Assembly: GCF_002019855.1 (NCBI RefSeq)
Contig: NZ_CM007717.1
Location: 6,581,750-6,645,749, forward strand
Origin: Streptomyces antibioticus
Lineage (GTDB): Bacteria > Actinomycetota > Actinomycetes > Streptomycetales > Streptomycetaceae
DNA length: 64,000 bases
Direction of reading: 5' to 3'
Shown: piece by piece, positions 43,508-52,889 of the stretch
How positions within the stretch are numbered: the first letter of the stretch is position 1
How the letters are laid out: each line of letters begins with the position of its first letter
Translations under genes and position numbers: made by a program
The notes under the pieces: model-generated
What the model was told of the DNA's origin: nothing
What the model saw: only the letters and a program-made list of their open reading frames with translations
Databases searched by the model: none

Positions 43508-44881
43508 CTACCGCACCGCCCGGGTGAGGGACATCAGCGGCAGGGCGAACAGCACCCGCTCCGACTGGGTCCACACCTCGCCGGTCTCCTGCCAGTACGA
43601 CAGGGACTCGGTCTGCGGACTCCAGCAGCGGTGGCTCTCCGCGCCGTCGCAGACCGCGGGCCGGGCCGCCGGGTCCCCGCCCTTGCCGTCGGCGGAGCGC
43701 GCGAAGCCGCCGTCGCTCGCGTCGCTGTCGTCGTCCTCGCGCTTCGGGTCGACGGTCTGCCGCCACAGTTCGCCGTGCTCCTCGCGTGCCTCCGCCGCCC
43801 GGGTCACGTACCAGCCGCCCGCGTACGACAGCACGCCCCGCAGACCGGTCACCTCCGTCGCGTACGCCTCCGTCGCCTGCACGAGCCCGGTGTCGTCGGC
43901 CGCGAGCAGCCCCTCGTCGCCCGGGAGCGTACTGAAGGACCAGCGCCACAGCCGGGCGTCACGGTCGCCGTCGTCCAGGGTCCACTCGCCGGCGACCAGG
44001 CTGTCCGGCGCCGTACTGCGGTCGAGGGAGACGGTGGCGGGATGCGCCGCGCCCTTCGCATCGCTCAGCCGGTAGCTGGCGATCGCCGGAAGGACGTACC
44101 GGGAGCCGTGTGCCGACCAGCCGCCCGGCACCCGGCCGACCGCCTCGGACTCCACGGTGGCGCGCTGCACCCGGTTCATGTCGTACACGTAGAGCGCGGA
44201 CCGGTCCCCGTCGTCGGCGGTGACCAGCAGTTTGTCCTGGTACCAGACCATCCCGGAGACATGCGAGACCAGCCCCCGGTAGTCCCGGCCGCCGTCCACC
44301 GGCACGGCCAGCAGCGCCCAGGCGTAGGAGAGGTGACCGAGGTCGTTGGCGTCGACGAAGGCGACCCGGGCCAGCCCCCGGTCGGCCGCGGAGCCGCCGC
44401 TGCGGGACCAGGCGGAGAGGATCACCCGGTTGGTGCCCCACACGCCGTCGTCGTCCGCGTCCCCCGAGGTGGTGACCGCGCCCGGCCGCCAGCCGTCGGT
44501 GTCCTGCGGGTTCCAGCAGTACGCGCGGGTGGCGGCGGGGGCGACCGGCAGCGCCGCCCGCTCCTCGGACGAGCAGTCGTCGCTGTCGCGCAGGGTGTGG
44601 TCCGCGCCCGCCAGCACCGCGCCGACCCCGACCGGGCGGCCCATCGCACCGGCCAGCCGGTCCAGGGACGCCTGCGGCACCAGTTCCTCGGTCAGCCCGA
44701 GCGGTACGGTCTCGGCGGCCGACGTCAGCGGCTTCAGACCGCCCGGACCGTCGTCGGTGACCGTCGCCTGGGAGGCGCTGATCAGGGTGGCGGCAGCGGT
44801 GAGCGCGAGGGCGGTTCCCGTCAGGAACCCGCGCAGCGCCCTGCCTCGCCTGCGCCGGCGGTGTCGGCCGCGATGTCTCAT
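43508..44881 (-). CDS. Large secreted or membrane-anchored protein of unknown function
   Basis: The 457-residue protein has a very Arg/His-rich start (RHRGRHRRRRRGRALRGF) followed by a hydrophobic helix (about 20-40), giving a signal peptide or anchor. The exterior part has four Cys (SDDCSS, AYCWNP, AVCDG, HRCWSP) that could form disulfides, and repeated beta-strand segments (LLVTADDGDRSALYVYDM, GGWYVTRAAE) reminiscent of a beta-propeller. No catalytic motif is recognised. It is on the same strand as the GNAT gene and 75 bp upstream of it. Confidence 0.75.
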   Translation of the reverse strand: MRHRGRHRRRRRGRALRGFLTGTALALTAAATLISASQATVTDDGPGGLKPLTSAAETVPLGLTEELVPQASLDRLAGAMGRPVGVGAVLAGADHTLRDSDDCSSEERAALPVAPAATRAYCWNPQDTDGWRPGAVTTSGDADDDGVWGTNRVILSAWSRSGGSAADRGLARVAFVDANDLGHLSYAWALLAVPVDGGRDYRGLVSHVSGMVWYQDKLLVTADDGDRSALYVYDMNRVQRATVESEAVGRVPGGWSAHGSRYVLPAIASYRLSDAKGAAHPATVSLDRSTAPDSLVAGEWTLDDGDRDARLWRWSFSTLPGDEGLLAADDTGLVQATEAYATEVTGLRGVLSYAGGWYVTRAAEAREEHGELWRQTVDPKREDDDSDASDGGFARSADGKGGDPAARPAVCDGAESHRCWSPQTESLSYWQETGEVWTQSERVLFALPLMSLTRAVR

Positions 44882-45073
44882 TCGTCCTCCCGAGTCGGGC
44901 CAACTGCGCCTGTTGATCCGTACGTTGATCGAGGAGCAGGTGGGGTGACCCGTGGAGGAATGCTACGGCAGCCGACCCGCGTCACGGCCGAAGACCGCGC
45001 AACTACACCGAAGGTGGCACCGCGTGCAGCAGCGCGACCACGGTGCGCACACGGGACGGCACCGCGGGCCCCG

Positions 45074-46381
45074 TCATGAACGTCCGTCCCGCCGCGCCGT
45101 GTCGCGGCCCCGGACCACCGCGGGCGCCGTCGAGTGCGGCAACAGGTCCCGGGGATCGGCCGGCAGGAGCACCTCGACCTCCGCCTCCTCACGGAAGCGG
45201 TACGGCCGGTGCTCCAGGAACCCGCCGAGATACCGCCGTACCCGGGACAGCTCGGCCCGTACCGTCACCCGGCGCGCCGGGTCGCCGAACATGTCCTCGG
45301 CCAGCCCCGACGCACTGCGCCCCTCACGGCGCACCGCCAGCAGATACAGCAACTCGGCGTGCCTGGGCGTGAGTTCGTGCGACCAGTCGCCCCCGACGCC
45401 CGACACCGACACCGACCAGCGGCGGGGCCGGCTCAGATCCAGCACGATCCGGGTGCCACCCGCCGGCGCCGGCTCGGCGCTCTCGGGCGAGGGCCGCACC
45501 AGCCAGCCCTCGGCCAGCGGCTCCAGCACGCACGGCCCCAGCGCGGGCAGTCGGCAGGGGCCCGCCGACGGCGACTTGGGCAGCGCGATCCGCCCCGCGT
45601 ACGGCATCCCGGTCACCGCCGCCGTCCAGCCGTCCGCGTCCACCACCGTCGCCCGGCCGCCGAGCCGCGCCAGCACCGGCGCCGCGACGGCCCGCAGCCG
45701 CTCCAGCGAACGCGTGTGCACCTCCCGCAGTCTGGCCTCGGCGAGCTTGGCCACCGCGTCCACCCAGGCGAGCGTCGCCGGATGCATCGTCTCCAACGGG
45801 CCGCTCACATCGACCACTCCGAGCAGCCGCCCGTCCCGCGGATCGCTGATCGGCGCGCCCGCGCACGTCCAGGTGGCGTGCGACCGTACGAAGTGCTCGG
45901 CGGCGAACACCTGCACCGGCCGCCGGACCACCGCGGGCGTGCCCACCCCGTTGGTGCCGACGGTCTCCTCCGCCCAGTCGGCGCCCAGTTCGAAGCCGAA
46001 CCCGTCCGCCTTGCGCAGCACCTGCCCGCTGCCCTCCCGCCACAGCACCCGGCCCTCCGCGTCGGCGACGACCATGATGTGGTGGGCGACGTCCGCGACG
46101 GACAGCAACCCCTCGCGCAGCACCGGCAGTACGTCCCGTAACGGCGACTCCTCGCGCCGCCGCCGCACCTCCTCCGCACTCAGCAGCCCCGCCCGGACGT
46201 CGTGCTCGGGATCGACCCCGCTGCGCAGCATCCGCTGCCAGGACTCCTCGATCACCGGACGCGGCGCGACCGGCGTGCGCTGACCGGCCAGCGCCGCGTC
46301 CCGCACCTCGTGGAGCACCCGCGCCGCCCGCGCGGCGTCCACGGCCGCGAACCGCGGCACGTTCATCGGCGGACGGGCCAC
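45074..46381 (-). CDS. GAF-domain transcriptional regulator with a TTA codon
   Basis: The 435-residue protein has an AcoR-like N terminus (APRPVIEESWQRMLRSGVDP), a GAF domain (about 90-230, with GSGQVLRKADGFGFELG and WTCAGAPISDP), and a C-terminal DNA-binding region of winged-helix type (about 355-410: LTPRHAELLYLLAVRREG, ASGLAEDMFGDPARRVTVRAELSRVRRYL). It lacks the sigma-54 AAA+ domain. Leu81 is encoded by TTA (46139-46141 on the complement), so expression probably needs bldA tRNA. The GTG at 46381 is preferred to the ATG at 46366 because gggagg lies 5 nt before it. Targets are unknown. Confidence 0.85.
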   Translation of the reverse strand: MARPPMNVPRFAAVDAARAARVLHEVRDAALAGQRTPVAPRPVIEESWQRMLRSGVDPEHDVRAGLLSAEEVRRRREESPLRDVLPVLREGLLSVADVAHHIMVVADAEGRVLWREGSGQVLRKADGFGFELGADWAEETVGTNGVGTPAVVRRPVQVFAAEHFVRSHATWTCAGAPISDPRDGRLLGVVDVSGPLETMHPATLAWVDAVAKLAEARLREVHTRSLERLRAVAAPVLARLGGRATVVDADGWTAAVTGMPYAGRIALPKSPSAGPCRLPALGPCVLEPLAEGWLVRPSPESAEPAPAGGTRIVLDLSRPRRWSVSVSGVGGDWSHELTPRHAELLYLLAVRREGRSASGLAEDMFGDPARRVTVRAELSRVRRYLGGFLEHRPYRFREEAEVEVLLPADPRDLLPHSTAPAVVRGRDTARRDGRS

Positions 46382-46519
46382 AGGAGCCTCCCGGGGAGCG
46401 CGCTGACGGGACGACCGGATGTCAAGTTCCTGCGCCGACTGTTTCCGGTCTTGTCGGCGGTCCCCATCTTGCCGTCCACCGGGGACGGAAGGGACCACTC
46501 CGGTCACAACCACCGGGAA

Positions 46520-46537
46520 GTTGCAACCCCCTGCAAC
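46520..46537. promoter_or_regulatory. Inverted repeat upstream of the GAF regulator
   Basis: gttgca and tgcaac are separated by 6 bp, about 140 bp upstream of the regulator start. It is a reasonable self-operator. The rest of the 342-bp gap 46382-46723 holds the terminator below and no ORF worth calling. Confidence 0.4.
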
Positions 46538-46618
46538 CCTGGTGAACACGCGTACCGTGTCCGAAACTTGAGGCACGCCGTCCCGAGCGGCGAATGCCGG
46601 CCTCGCAGGGCCAAGGCT

Positions 46619-46656
46619 GCGGGGGTGGTGCCGTGTCGGCGCAGCACCACCCCCGC
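46619..46656 (-). terminator. Stem-loop downstream of the AidB-like gene
   Basis: A perfect 13-bp stem, gcgggggtggtgc pairing with gcaccacccccgc around a 12-nt loop, lies 68 bp after the AidB-like stop codon. Confidence 0.85.
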
Positions 46657-46723
46657 GACCTGTCGACCGCCGCCCGGACCACGCCGGGCCACCCTCGTGT
46701 CGGTCGCGCGGGACCGCCCCGGC

Positions 46724-48373
46724 TCAGGCGTACGGCGCGGCCCGTTCCACGATCGCCGCGAGGGCCGGCCCCGGCGGCAGCGTCCCGAACGCCGCGCCCC
46801 CGTCCCCGCCCAGCCGTGAGGCGCAGAACGCGTCGGCGACCTCCGGCGGCGCGAACCGCACCAGCAGCGCCCCCTGGAGCACCAGCGCGAACCGCTCCGC
46901 CAGCCGCCGCGCCCGCGCCTCCACCTCGCTCAGATCGGCCAGCTCCGTCAGCAGCCCCTTGATCGCCCCGTCCAGCCGGTGATCGGCGCCCCGGGCCGCC
47001 CCCACCTCCTGGAGATACGCGTTCAGCGCGGCCGGCTCCCGCCGCAGCGCCCGCACCACGTCCAGCGCCTGGATGTTGCCCGCGCCCTCCCACACCGAGT
47101 TCAGCGGCGACTCGCGCACCAGCCGCGGCATCCCGGACTCCTCGACGTACCCGTTCCCGCCGAGACACTCCGCCGCCTCCACCACCAGCGGGGCGCACCG
47201 CTTGGTCACCCAGTACTTCGCGGCCGGCACCGCGATCCGCAGCAGCGCCCGCTCCCGCTCGCTGCCGTCGTCGCAGGCCGCCGCGAGCCGCAGCGCGAGC
47301 GTCGTCGCCGCCTCCGACTCCACCGCGAGGTCCGCCAGCACGTTGCGCATCAGCGGCTTGTCCACGAGCTTCCCGCCGAACGCCGCACGGTGCGTGCAGT
47401 GGTGGACCGCCTGCGCGACCGCCTGCCGCATCAGCCCGGCCGAGCCCAGCACACAGTCCAGCCGGGTCGCCGCCACCATGTCGATGATCGTGCGCACCCC
47501 GCGCCCCTCGGCACCGACCCGCCGCGCCCACGTCCCGTCGAACTCCACCTCGGCCGACGCGTTCGACCGGTTGCCCAGCTTGTCCTTGAGCCGCTGGAGC
47601 AGGAACGGGTTGCGGCTGCCGTCCGCCAGCACCCGCGGCACCAGGAAACACGTCGGACCGTCGTCCTCGGCGGTGTCCGCCGTGCGGGCGAGGACCAGGA
47701 AACCGTCCGACATCGGCGCCGAGCAGAACCACTTGTGCCCGGTCAGCGTGTACGTCCCGGCCTCGGCGAGCGGCGTCGCCACCGTCGCGTTGGCGCGGAC
47801 GTCGCTGCCGCCCTGTTTCTCCGTCATCCCCATCCCGAACAGCGCCCCCGCCTTCAGCGGGGCGGGCCGTAGCTCACGGTCGTAGATCACCGACGTCAGC
47901 CGGGGCTCCCACTCGGCGGCCAGCTCCGGATCCGCGCGCAGCGCCGGCACGGCCGCGTGGGTCATCGACAGCGGACAGCAGGTGCCCGCCTCGACCTGCG
48001 TCCACACCAGGAACCCCGCCGCCCGCCGCACATGCCCGCCCGGCCGGACCCAGGCCGCCGTCAGCCCGGCCCCGACCCCCTTGCCGAGCAGCCGGTGCCA
48101 CGCCGGATGGAAGTCGACCTCGTCGATCCGCCGCCCGTACCGGTCGTGCGTGCGCAGCCGAGGCGGGTACGCGTTCGCCTGCTCCGCCCACTCCTGGAGC
48201 TGCGCCGCCCCGGCGGACCGCCCCAGCGCCGACAGCTCCCCGCCCGCCTCGTCGAGCAGCTCCGGATCGAGATGGCGCTCCACCGCGGCCACCAGGGCGC
48301 GGTCGGTCCCGTAGACGTCGTACCCGGTCAGGGGAGGGGGCTGATTGGTCACCGTGTGCGTCCTGCCTGCCAT
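46724..48373 (-). CDS. AidB-like acyl-CoA dehydrogenase
   Basis: The 549-residue flavoprotein has the acyl-CoA dehydrogenase signature (GMGMTEKQGGSDVRAN, TLTGHKWFCSAPMSD) and the AidB-type C-terminal region (ECLGGNGYVEESGMPRLVRE followed by SPLNSVWEGAGNI). E. coli AidB binds DNA and is induced by alkylating agents; relatives also oxidise acyl-CoAs, such as isovaleryl-CoA. The start at ATG 48373 is retained, with GTG 48352 as an alternative. It is divergent from the BrkB-like gene. Substrate is not clear. Confidence 0.9.
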   Translation of the reverse strand: MAGRTHTVTNQPPPLTGYDVYGTDRALVAAVERHLDPELLDEAGGELSALGRSAGAAQLQEWAEQANAYPPRLRTHDRYGRRIDEVDFHPAWHRLLGKGVGAGLTAAWVRPGGHVRRAAGFLVWTQVEAGTCCPLSMTHAAVPALRADPELAAEWEPRLTSVIYDRELRPAPLKAGALFGMGMTEKQGGSDVRANATVATPLAEAGTYTLTGHKWFCSAPMSDGFLVLARTADTAEDDGPTCFLVPRVLADGSRNPFLLQRLKDKLGNRSNASAEVEFDGTWARRVGAEGRGVRTIIDMVAATRLDCVLGSAGLMRQAVAQAVHHCTHRAAFGGKLVDKPLMRNVLADLAVESEAATTLALRLAAACDDGSERERALLRIAVPAAKYWVTKRCAPLVVEAAECLGGNGYVEESGMPRLVRESPLNSVWEGAGNIQALDVVRALRREPAALNAYLQEVGAARGADHRLDGAIKGLLTELADLSEVEARARRLAERFALVLQGALLVRFAPPEVADAFCASRLGGDGGAAFGTLPPGPALAAIVERAAPYA

Positions 48374-48430
48374 ACCGCGAACCTACCCCCGGGTACGGCG
48401 GTCATGACCGCCCGCAGACAGCGCGTCGCC

Positions 48431-48515
48431 CCGCGGACCGGTGGCGCGCGTCCCCTCGCCGACCGGTGGCGTGTCGCCCCGCCGACGGTGGCCCGTCACT
48501 CCGCCGACCTGTGGC
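48431..48515. repeat. Degenerate tandem repeat, about four units
   Basis: Four units near cgccgaccggtggcg followed by a variable tail, period about 25 bp, lie between the AidB-like and BrkB-like starts. No ORF. Confidence 0.6.
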
Positions 48516-48566
48516 ACGGCGCCGCCGGAGGTGAGTACGGACCCGAACGGCGGATACCTTTAGGGC

Positions 48567-49760
48567 GTGCAGCCAGCAAGTCAGTCATCCGAGCAACCTG
48601 GGAGCCCCTCCGGGCGTCTCCACCGGGCGCGTGCCCTCTACCGGAACGTCTCCAAGCGCAGGACCGCCTGGCTGCTGCTCAAGGACACCGTCAACTCCTG
48701 CATCGAGTACCGCATCCTCGGCCTCGCCGCCGAAGCCGCCTTCTTCACGCTGCTGTCCGTGCCGCCCCTGCTGCTCAGCCTCATCGGCCTGCTCGGCTAC
48801 GTCGACGACTGGACCGGCACCGACTCCATCAGCAGCCTGGAGACCAACCTCATCGAGGCGTCCCGCACGGTCCTGTCCGACAAGGGTGTCAGGGAGATCG
48901 CGCAGCCCATCCTGGACGACGTGATGAAGGGCGGCCGCCCCGACGTCATCTCCATCGGCTTCCTCTTCGCGCTCTGGTCGGGATCCCGGGCCGTGAACGT
49001 CTTCATCGACACCATCACCGTGATGTACGGCCTCGACGGCGTGCGCGGCATCGTCAAGACCCGGCTCGTGGCGTTCCTGTTGTTCGTCGCCGCGCTGCTG
49101 ATCGGCTCGGTCGCGCTGCCCCTGATGGTGGCCGGTCCCGACGCCGTGGTGCGGATCGTGCCCTGGTCGACGACCGTGGTCCAGGTCCTGTACTGGCCGG
49201 TCGTGATCGTCCTGTCGATCGCCTTCCTGACCACGCTCTACCACGTGTCCGTGCCCGTGCGCTCCCCATGGATCGAGGACGTCCCCGGCGCCCTCGTCGC
49301 CCTCGCCATGTGGGTCCTCGGCAGCTTCCTGCTGCGCATCTACCTCACGAACACCATCGAGGGCGCCACGATCTACGGCTCCCTCGCCGCGGCCGTCGCC
49401 GTCCTGCTGTGGATCGGTGTGTCCGCCTTCGCCGTGCTGGTCGGCGCCGCCGTCAACGCCGCGATCGACCGGGTCTGGCCGGCCGCCGCCACGGCCGCCG
49501 CCCGCGCCGCCAACGAACGCCAGCGGGAGGAGGAGGTCGCCGAGTACGTCGCCCGGCTGGCCGCCGCCCGCTCCCACGAGGACGACGACCCCGACGACCC
49601 GGACATGCCCTCCGAGTTCCCCGAACGCTGGTCCCGCTTCCTCCCCCCGGACGACGTCACGGCCCGCCTGCGCACCCACGCCAGAACCGCGCCCAAGGGG
49701 CACGGGCACCAGCAGGAGCACGGGCAGGGCGGGGAGGACGACTTTCCTACGGGCAAGTGA
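48567..49760 (+). CDS. YihY/BrkB-family integral membrane protein
   Basis: The 397-residue protein has six transmembrane segments between about 50 and 315, with the conserved YRILGLAAEAAFFTLLSVPP entry and EGATIYGSLAAAVAVLLW near the end. A charged cytosolic C-terminal tail (about 325-397) is rich in Asp, Glu and His. Function of the family (once called RNase BN) is unsettled; transport or lipid-related roles are suggested. The GTG at 48567 lies 6 bp after tacctt, a possible -10 box, so the message may be leaderless. Confidence 0.88.
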   Translation: MQPASQSSEQPGSPSGRLHRARALYRNVSKRRTAWLLLKDTVNSCIEYRILGLAAEAAFFTLLSVPPLLLSLIGLLGYVDDWTGTDSISSLETNLIEASRTVLSDKGVREIAQPILDDVMKGGRPDVISIGFLFALWSGSRAVNVFIDTITVMYGLDGVRGIVKTRLVAFLLFVAALLIGSVALPLMVAGPDAVVRIVPWSTTVVQVLYWPVVIVLSIAFLTTLYHVSVPVRSPWIEDVPGALVALAMWVLGSFLLRIYLTNTIEGATIYGSLAAAVAVLLWIGVSAFAVLVGAAVNAAIDRVWPAAATAAARAANERQREEEVAEYVARLAAARSHEDDDPDDPDMPSEFPERWSRFLPPDDVTARLRTHARTAPKGHGHQQEHGQGGEDDFPTGK

Positions 49761-49763
49761 GGG

Positions 49764-49825
49764 GCGCCCGACCGGAGGGCCCCCGACCGGAGGGGCCCCG
49801 ACCGGAGGGGCCCCCGACCGGGGGA
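49764..49825. repeat. 15-bp tandem repeat between convergent genes
   Basis: Four head-to-tail units near ccccgaccggagggg follow the BrkB stop. Each unit has ggg/ccc complementarity, so transcripts from both convergent genes could fold here and terminate. Confidence 0.7.
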
Positions 49826-49843
49826 TGAGGGGGCTCCCGGGGC

Positions 49844-50677
49844 TCAGGGTTTCCAGACCCCGGCGTCCGCCGCCTCCCGCGCGAACTCCCCGAAGTCCCG
49901 CGGCGCCCGTCCCAGCGTCTCCCGGACGCCGTCCGACAGATACGCGTTACGGCCGTCCAGCAGCGACCCGAACAGCTCCACCAGGAACTCCACCTCCCGC
50001 GGCGGCACGCCGAACCCCGCGAGCCGCTCCCCGTACTCCCGTGCCGGCACCGGCGTGTACGTCAGTTCCCGGCCCGCCGCCCGGCCCACCTCGGCGACCG
50101 CCTCCCCGAACGTCAGCAGCCGCGGCCCCGACACCTCCAGTACCTGCCCCGCGTACCGCTCGCCCGCCGTCAGCGCCGCCACGACCACCTCGGCGACGTC
50201 CCGCAGATCGACGAACGGCTCCCGCACCTCCCCGCCCGGGAACACCAGCTCACCGCCCAGCCGCAGCTCCTCCACCAGCGGCCCCTCACTGAAGTTCTGT
50301 GCGAACCACGCCGCCCGTACGACGGTCCAGCGCGCGCCCGGCACCCGCACCGCCGCCTCCGTCGGCAGCGCCAGCTCCTCGCCCCGCGCGGACAGCAGCA
50401 CCAGCCGCCGCACCCCGAGCGACACCGCCTCCTCGGCGAGCGCCCCGACCGCCTCGGCCGCCTCCGGGGAGCCGACATCCGTCGGGAACACCAGGAACGC
50501 CGCGTCCGCGCCCCGCAGGGTCGGCTCCCACGTCGAACGGTCCCGCCAGTCGAAACCCCGCGCGCGGGAAGCCGCCCGCACCGTCAGACCCGCCGCCTCC
50601 GCGGCCCGCGCCACCCGGGCGCCCGCCCGACCGGTCGCCCCGGTCACCACCACCGTCGTACTCGTCCGTGTCGTCAT
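49844..50677 (-). CDS. NmrA-like NAD(P)-binding reductase
   Basis: The 277-residue atypical short-chain dehydrogenase has the glycine motif VTGATGRAGARV at the N terminus, and TVVRAAWFAQNFSEG and the FVDLRDVAEVV segment characteristic of the NmrA/QOR2 group. These bind NADP and reduce quinones or act as redox sensors. The ATG at 50677 is used. It is divergent from an AraC-type regulator with a direct repeat between them, a layout in which the regulator usually controls the reductase. Confidence 0.9.
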   Translation of the reverse strand: MTTRTSTTVVVTGATGRAGARVARAAEAAGLTVRAASRARGFDWRDRSTWEPTLRGADAAFLVFPTDVGSPEAAEAVGALAEEAVSLGVRRLVLLSARGEELALPTEAAVRVPGARWTVVRAAWFAQNFSEGPLVEELRLGGELVFPGGEVREPFVDLRDVAEVVVAALTAGERYAGQVLEVSGPRLLTFGEAVAEVGRAAGRELTYTPVPAREYGERLAGFGVPPREVEFLVELFGSLLDGRNAYLSDGVRETLGRAPRDFGEFAREAADAGVWKP

Positions 50678-50736
50678 GCCCCCAGTGAATCGCCGTCCGC
50701 CGCGCGTTCCCATGGCCGAAAGGCTCATTCCCATAA

Positions 50737-50768
50737 GCGCGCGTCTACGCCTCGGCGCGCGTCTACGC
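50737..50768. promoter_or_regulatory. Two 14-bp direct repeats, candidate AraC operator
   Basis: gcgcgcgtctacgc occurs at 50737-50750 and 50755-50768, 18 bp apart, immediately before the AraC-family start. The arrangement suits an AraC-type dimer that autoregulates and controls the divergent reductase. Confidence 0.6.
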
Positions 50769-50775
50769 TGACCGC

Positions 50776-51726
50776 ATGGACGCTCTCGCAGGACTCCTCG
50801 AGGGTCCACGCGCGCGTGGCGCCCTCATGATCCGCGCGTGCTTCGACCCGCCGTGGTCCGTACGCGTCGAGGACCGGGCACCGCTGACCGTCATGCTCAT
50901 GGTGCGTGGCGAGGGCTGGGTCGTACCGGACGACGGCGAGCGGATCCGGCTCACCGCGGGCGACCTGGCCATCGCGCGCGGCCCCGCGCCCTACACCTGC
51001 GCCGACGACCCCGCCACACCCCCACAGGCACTGATCCTGCCGGGCGGGGAGTGCGCGTACCCCGACGGACGTCTGCTCAACGGCTCCATGGACCTCGGCG
51101 TCCGCGCCTGGGGCGACCGGCTCGACGGCTCCACGGTCCTCCTGATCGGCACCTACCTGATGCGGGGCGAGATCAGTGCCCGCCTCCTGGACGCCCTGCC
51201 GCCGCTGCTCTCCCTCACCTCCCGGGAGTGGCCCTGCCCGCTCACCCCGCTGCTCATGGACGAGATCGCGCGCGACGAACCCGGCCAGGAGGTCGTCCTC
51301 GACCGGATGCTCGACCTGCTGGTCATCGCCGCCCTGCGGGCCTGGTTCGCCCGCCCCGAGGCGGCGGCCCCGGCCTGGTACCGGGCACAGGCCGACCCGG
51401 TCGTGGGGCGCGTCCTGCGGCTCGTCCAGGACGATCCGGCCCACCCCTGGACGGTCGCCTCCCTCGCCGCGAAGGCGGGCGTGTCCCGCGCCGCCCTGGC
51501 CCGCCGCTTCACCGCCCTCGTGGGCGAACCCCCGATGACCCACCTCACCGGCTGGCGCCTCGCCCTCGCCGCCGACCGGCTGCACGCCACCGAGGAGACC
51601 ATCGGCGCGATCGCCCGCCAGGTCGGCTACGGCAGCGCCTTCGCCCTGTCCACCGCCTTCAAGCGCATGTACGGCGTCAGCCCGCAGGAGTACCGGGCAC
51701 GGGAGGCACGGCCGGGGGCGGCGTAG
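50776..51726 (+). CDS. AraC-family regulator with cupin domain
   Basis: The 316-residue protein has an N-terminal AraC-binding cupin (about 5-190: RGEGWVVPDDGERIRLTAGDLAIARG) and a C-terminal double helix-turn-helix (about 215-312) with ASLAAKAGVSRAALARRF and IGAIARQVGYGSAFALSTAF. Regulators of this type sense small molecules and often control a divergent oxidoreductase, here the NmrA-like gene. The ATG at 50776 is used. It is followed 10 bp later by a second AraC-related gene. Confidence 0.9.
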   Translation: MDALAGLLEGPRARGALMIRACFDPPWSVRVEDRAPLTVMLMVRGEGWVVPDDGERIRLTAGDLAIARGPAPYTCADDPATPPQALILPGGECAYPDGRLLNGSMDLGVRAWGDRLDGSTVLLIGTYLMRGEISARLLDALPPLLSLTSREWPCPLTPLLMDEIARDEPGQEVVLDRMLDLLVIAALRAWFARPEAAAPAWYRAQADPVVGRVLRLVQDDPAHPWTVASLAAKAGVSRAALARRFTALVGEPPMTHLTGWRLALAADRLHATEETIGAIARQVGYGSAFALSTAFKRMYGVSPQEYRAREARPGAA

Positions 51727-51736
51727 CCTGGCGTAC

Positions 51737-52423
51737 GTGTACGAGGAACGGCCCTCCCGGCTGACCGGCGCGGTGGTCTGGACGAACACGCCTTCGCCGG
51801 GCCCCGGCACGTCCGCCACCCAGCCGGTGTTGCCGGACGGCTGCATGGACCTGCTCTGGCACGAGGGCAGGCTGCTCGTCGCGGGCCCCGACACCCGGGC
51901 GTACCACCCCGACGGCCCGCCCACCCCCTGGACCGGCATCCGCTTCTTCCCCGGCACGGCCCCGGCGCTCCTGGGCGTCCCCGCACACGAACTCCTCGAC
52001 CGCCGAGTCGAGTTGACGGACCTCTGGCCCGCCGCGGAGGTACGCCGCCTGACCGCCCGGATCGCCGCCGCACCCCACCCGACGACGGCCCTGGAGAACC
52101 TCGCTTTGGAACGGGCGGCGCCACCCGACCCGCCCCTGCACCGACTGGTGACGGCCCTCGCCGCGGGCAGCCCGGTCGCCACGGTCGCGGACGAACTCGA
52201 CCTGTCCAGCCGCCAGTTGCACCGCCGCTCCCTCACCGCCTTCGGCTACGGCCCCAAGACCCTGGCCCGCATCCTCCGCCTCCAGCACGCCCTGGCCCTG
52301 GCCCGCGAGGGCCTGCCGTACGCCGACACGGCAGCCCGCTCCGGATACGCCGACCAGGCCCATCTGGCCCGCGACGTCAAGGAGTTCACGGGCCGAACGC
52401 TCGGATCCCTACTCGTCGGCTAG
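51737..52423 (+). CDS. AraC-like regulator with DUF6597-type N-domain
   Basis: The 228-residue protein (GTG start) has an N-terminal sensing region with VLPDGCMDLLWHEGRLLVAG, typical of the domain found in Ada/AraC-like regulators, and a C-terminal HTH (about 150-225: VATVADELDLSSRQLHRR and DTAARSGYADQAHLARDVKE). It lies 10 bp after the previous AraC gene and its 3' end overlaps the convergent VOC gene by 15 bp. The VOC gene may be its target. Confidence 0.87.
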   Translation: MYEERPSRLTGAVVWTNTPSPGPGTSATQPVLPDGCMDLLWHEGRLLVAGPDTRAYHPDGPPTPWTGIRFFPGTAPALLGVPAHELLDRRVELTDLWPAAEVRRLTARIAAAPHPTTALENLALERAAPPDPPLHRLVTALAAGSPVATVADELDLSSRQLHRRSLTAFGYGPKTLARILRLQHALALAREGLPYADTAARSGYADQAHLARDVKEFTGRTLGSLLVG

Positions 52424-52807
52424 CGGAGCGAACAGATCGACGGCGTTGCCGTCCGGGTCGTGCACCACGGCGTACCGCTGCCCCCAGAAGGCGTCCCACG
52501 GCTTCAGCTCGCCATGATGACCGGCGCCCACCAACTCCTCGTACACCGCGTCGACCTCGTCCGGCCCGTCACAGCGCAAGGCGAGCGCATGCCGCCCACT
52601 GCCGACCGGCGCACGCCACCCCGGATGGAACGACCGCACGGTGTCCTCGGTGTCCAGCAACAACCGCAACCCACCGGCCACCCCGGCCTCGGCATGCGCC
52701 TCCCGCTCGGCCCCCTCGGGAAACGCGAACCCCAGCCGACGGTAGAAGGCGACAGCGGCGGCCATGTCGGAGACGACCAGCCCAATGGCATCGAATCGTG
52801 TGCTCAT
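52409..52807 (-). CDS. VOC (glyoxalase/bleomycin-resistance fold) protein
   Basis: The 132-residue protein has two beta-alpha-beta-beta-beta halves. Visible signatures include GLVVSDMAAAVAFYRRLGF near the N terminus and VHDPDGNAVDLF with the usual late Asp/Asn-Pro-Asp-Gly. Such proteins are lyases, dioxygenases or drug binders. Start ATG 52807. It is convergent with the AraC-like gene and overlaps it. Confidence 0.88.
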   Translation of the reverse strand: MSTRFDAIGLVVSDMAAAVAFYRRLGFAFPEGAEREAHAEAGVAGGLRLLLDTEDTVRSFHPGWRAPVGSGRHALALRCDGPDEVDAVYEELVGAGHHGELKPWDAFWGQRYAVVHDPDGNAVDLFAPLADE

Positions 52808-52889
52808 GGGGCCACGGTAGGAAGGAACCGGCCGACAGGTCTTGAAGAAAACGGACAGGGCAGCGCGGGGGAGCTTCTCTCGCCGGCCG

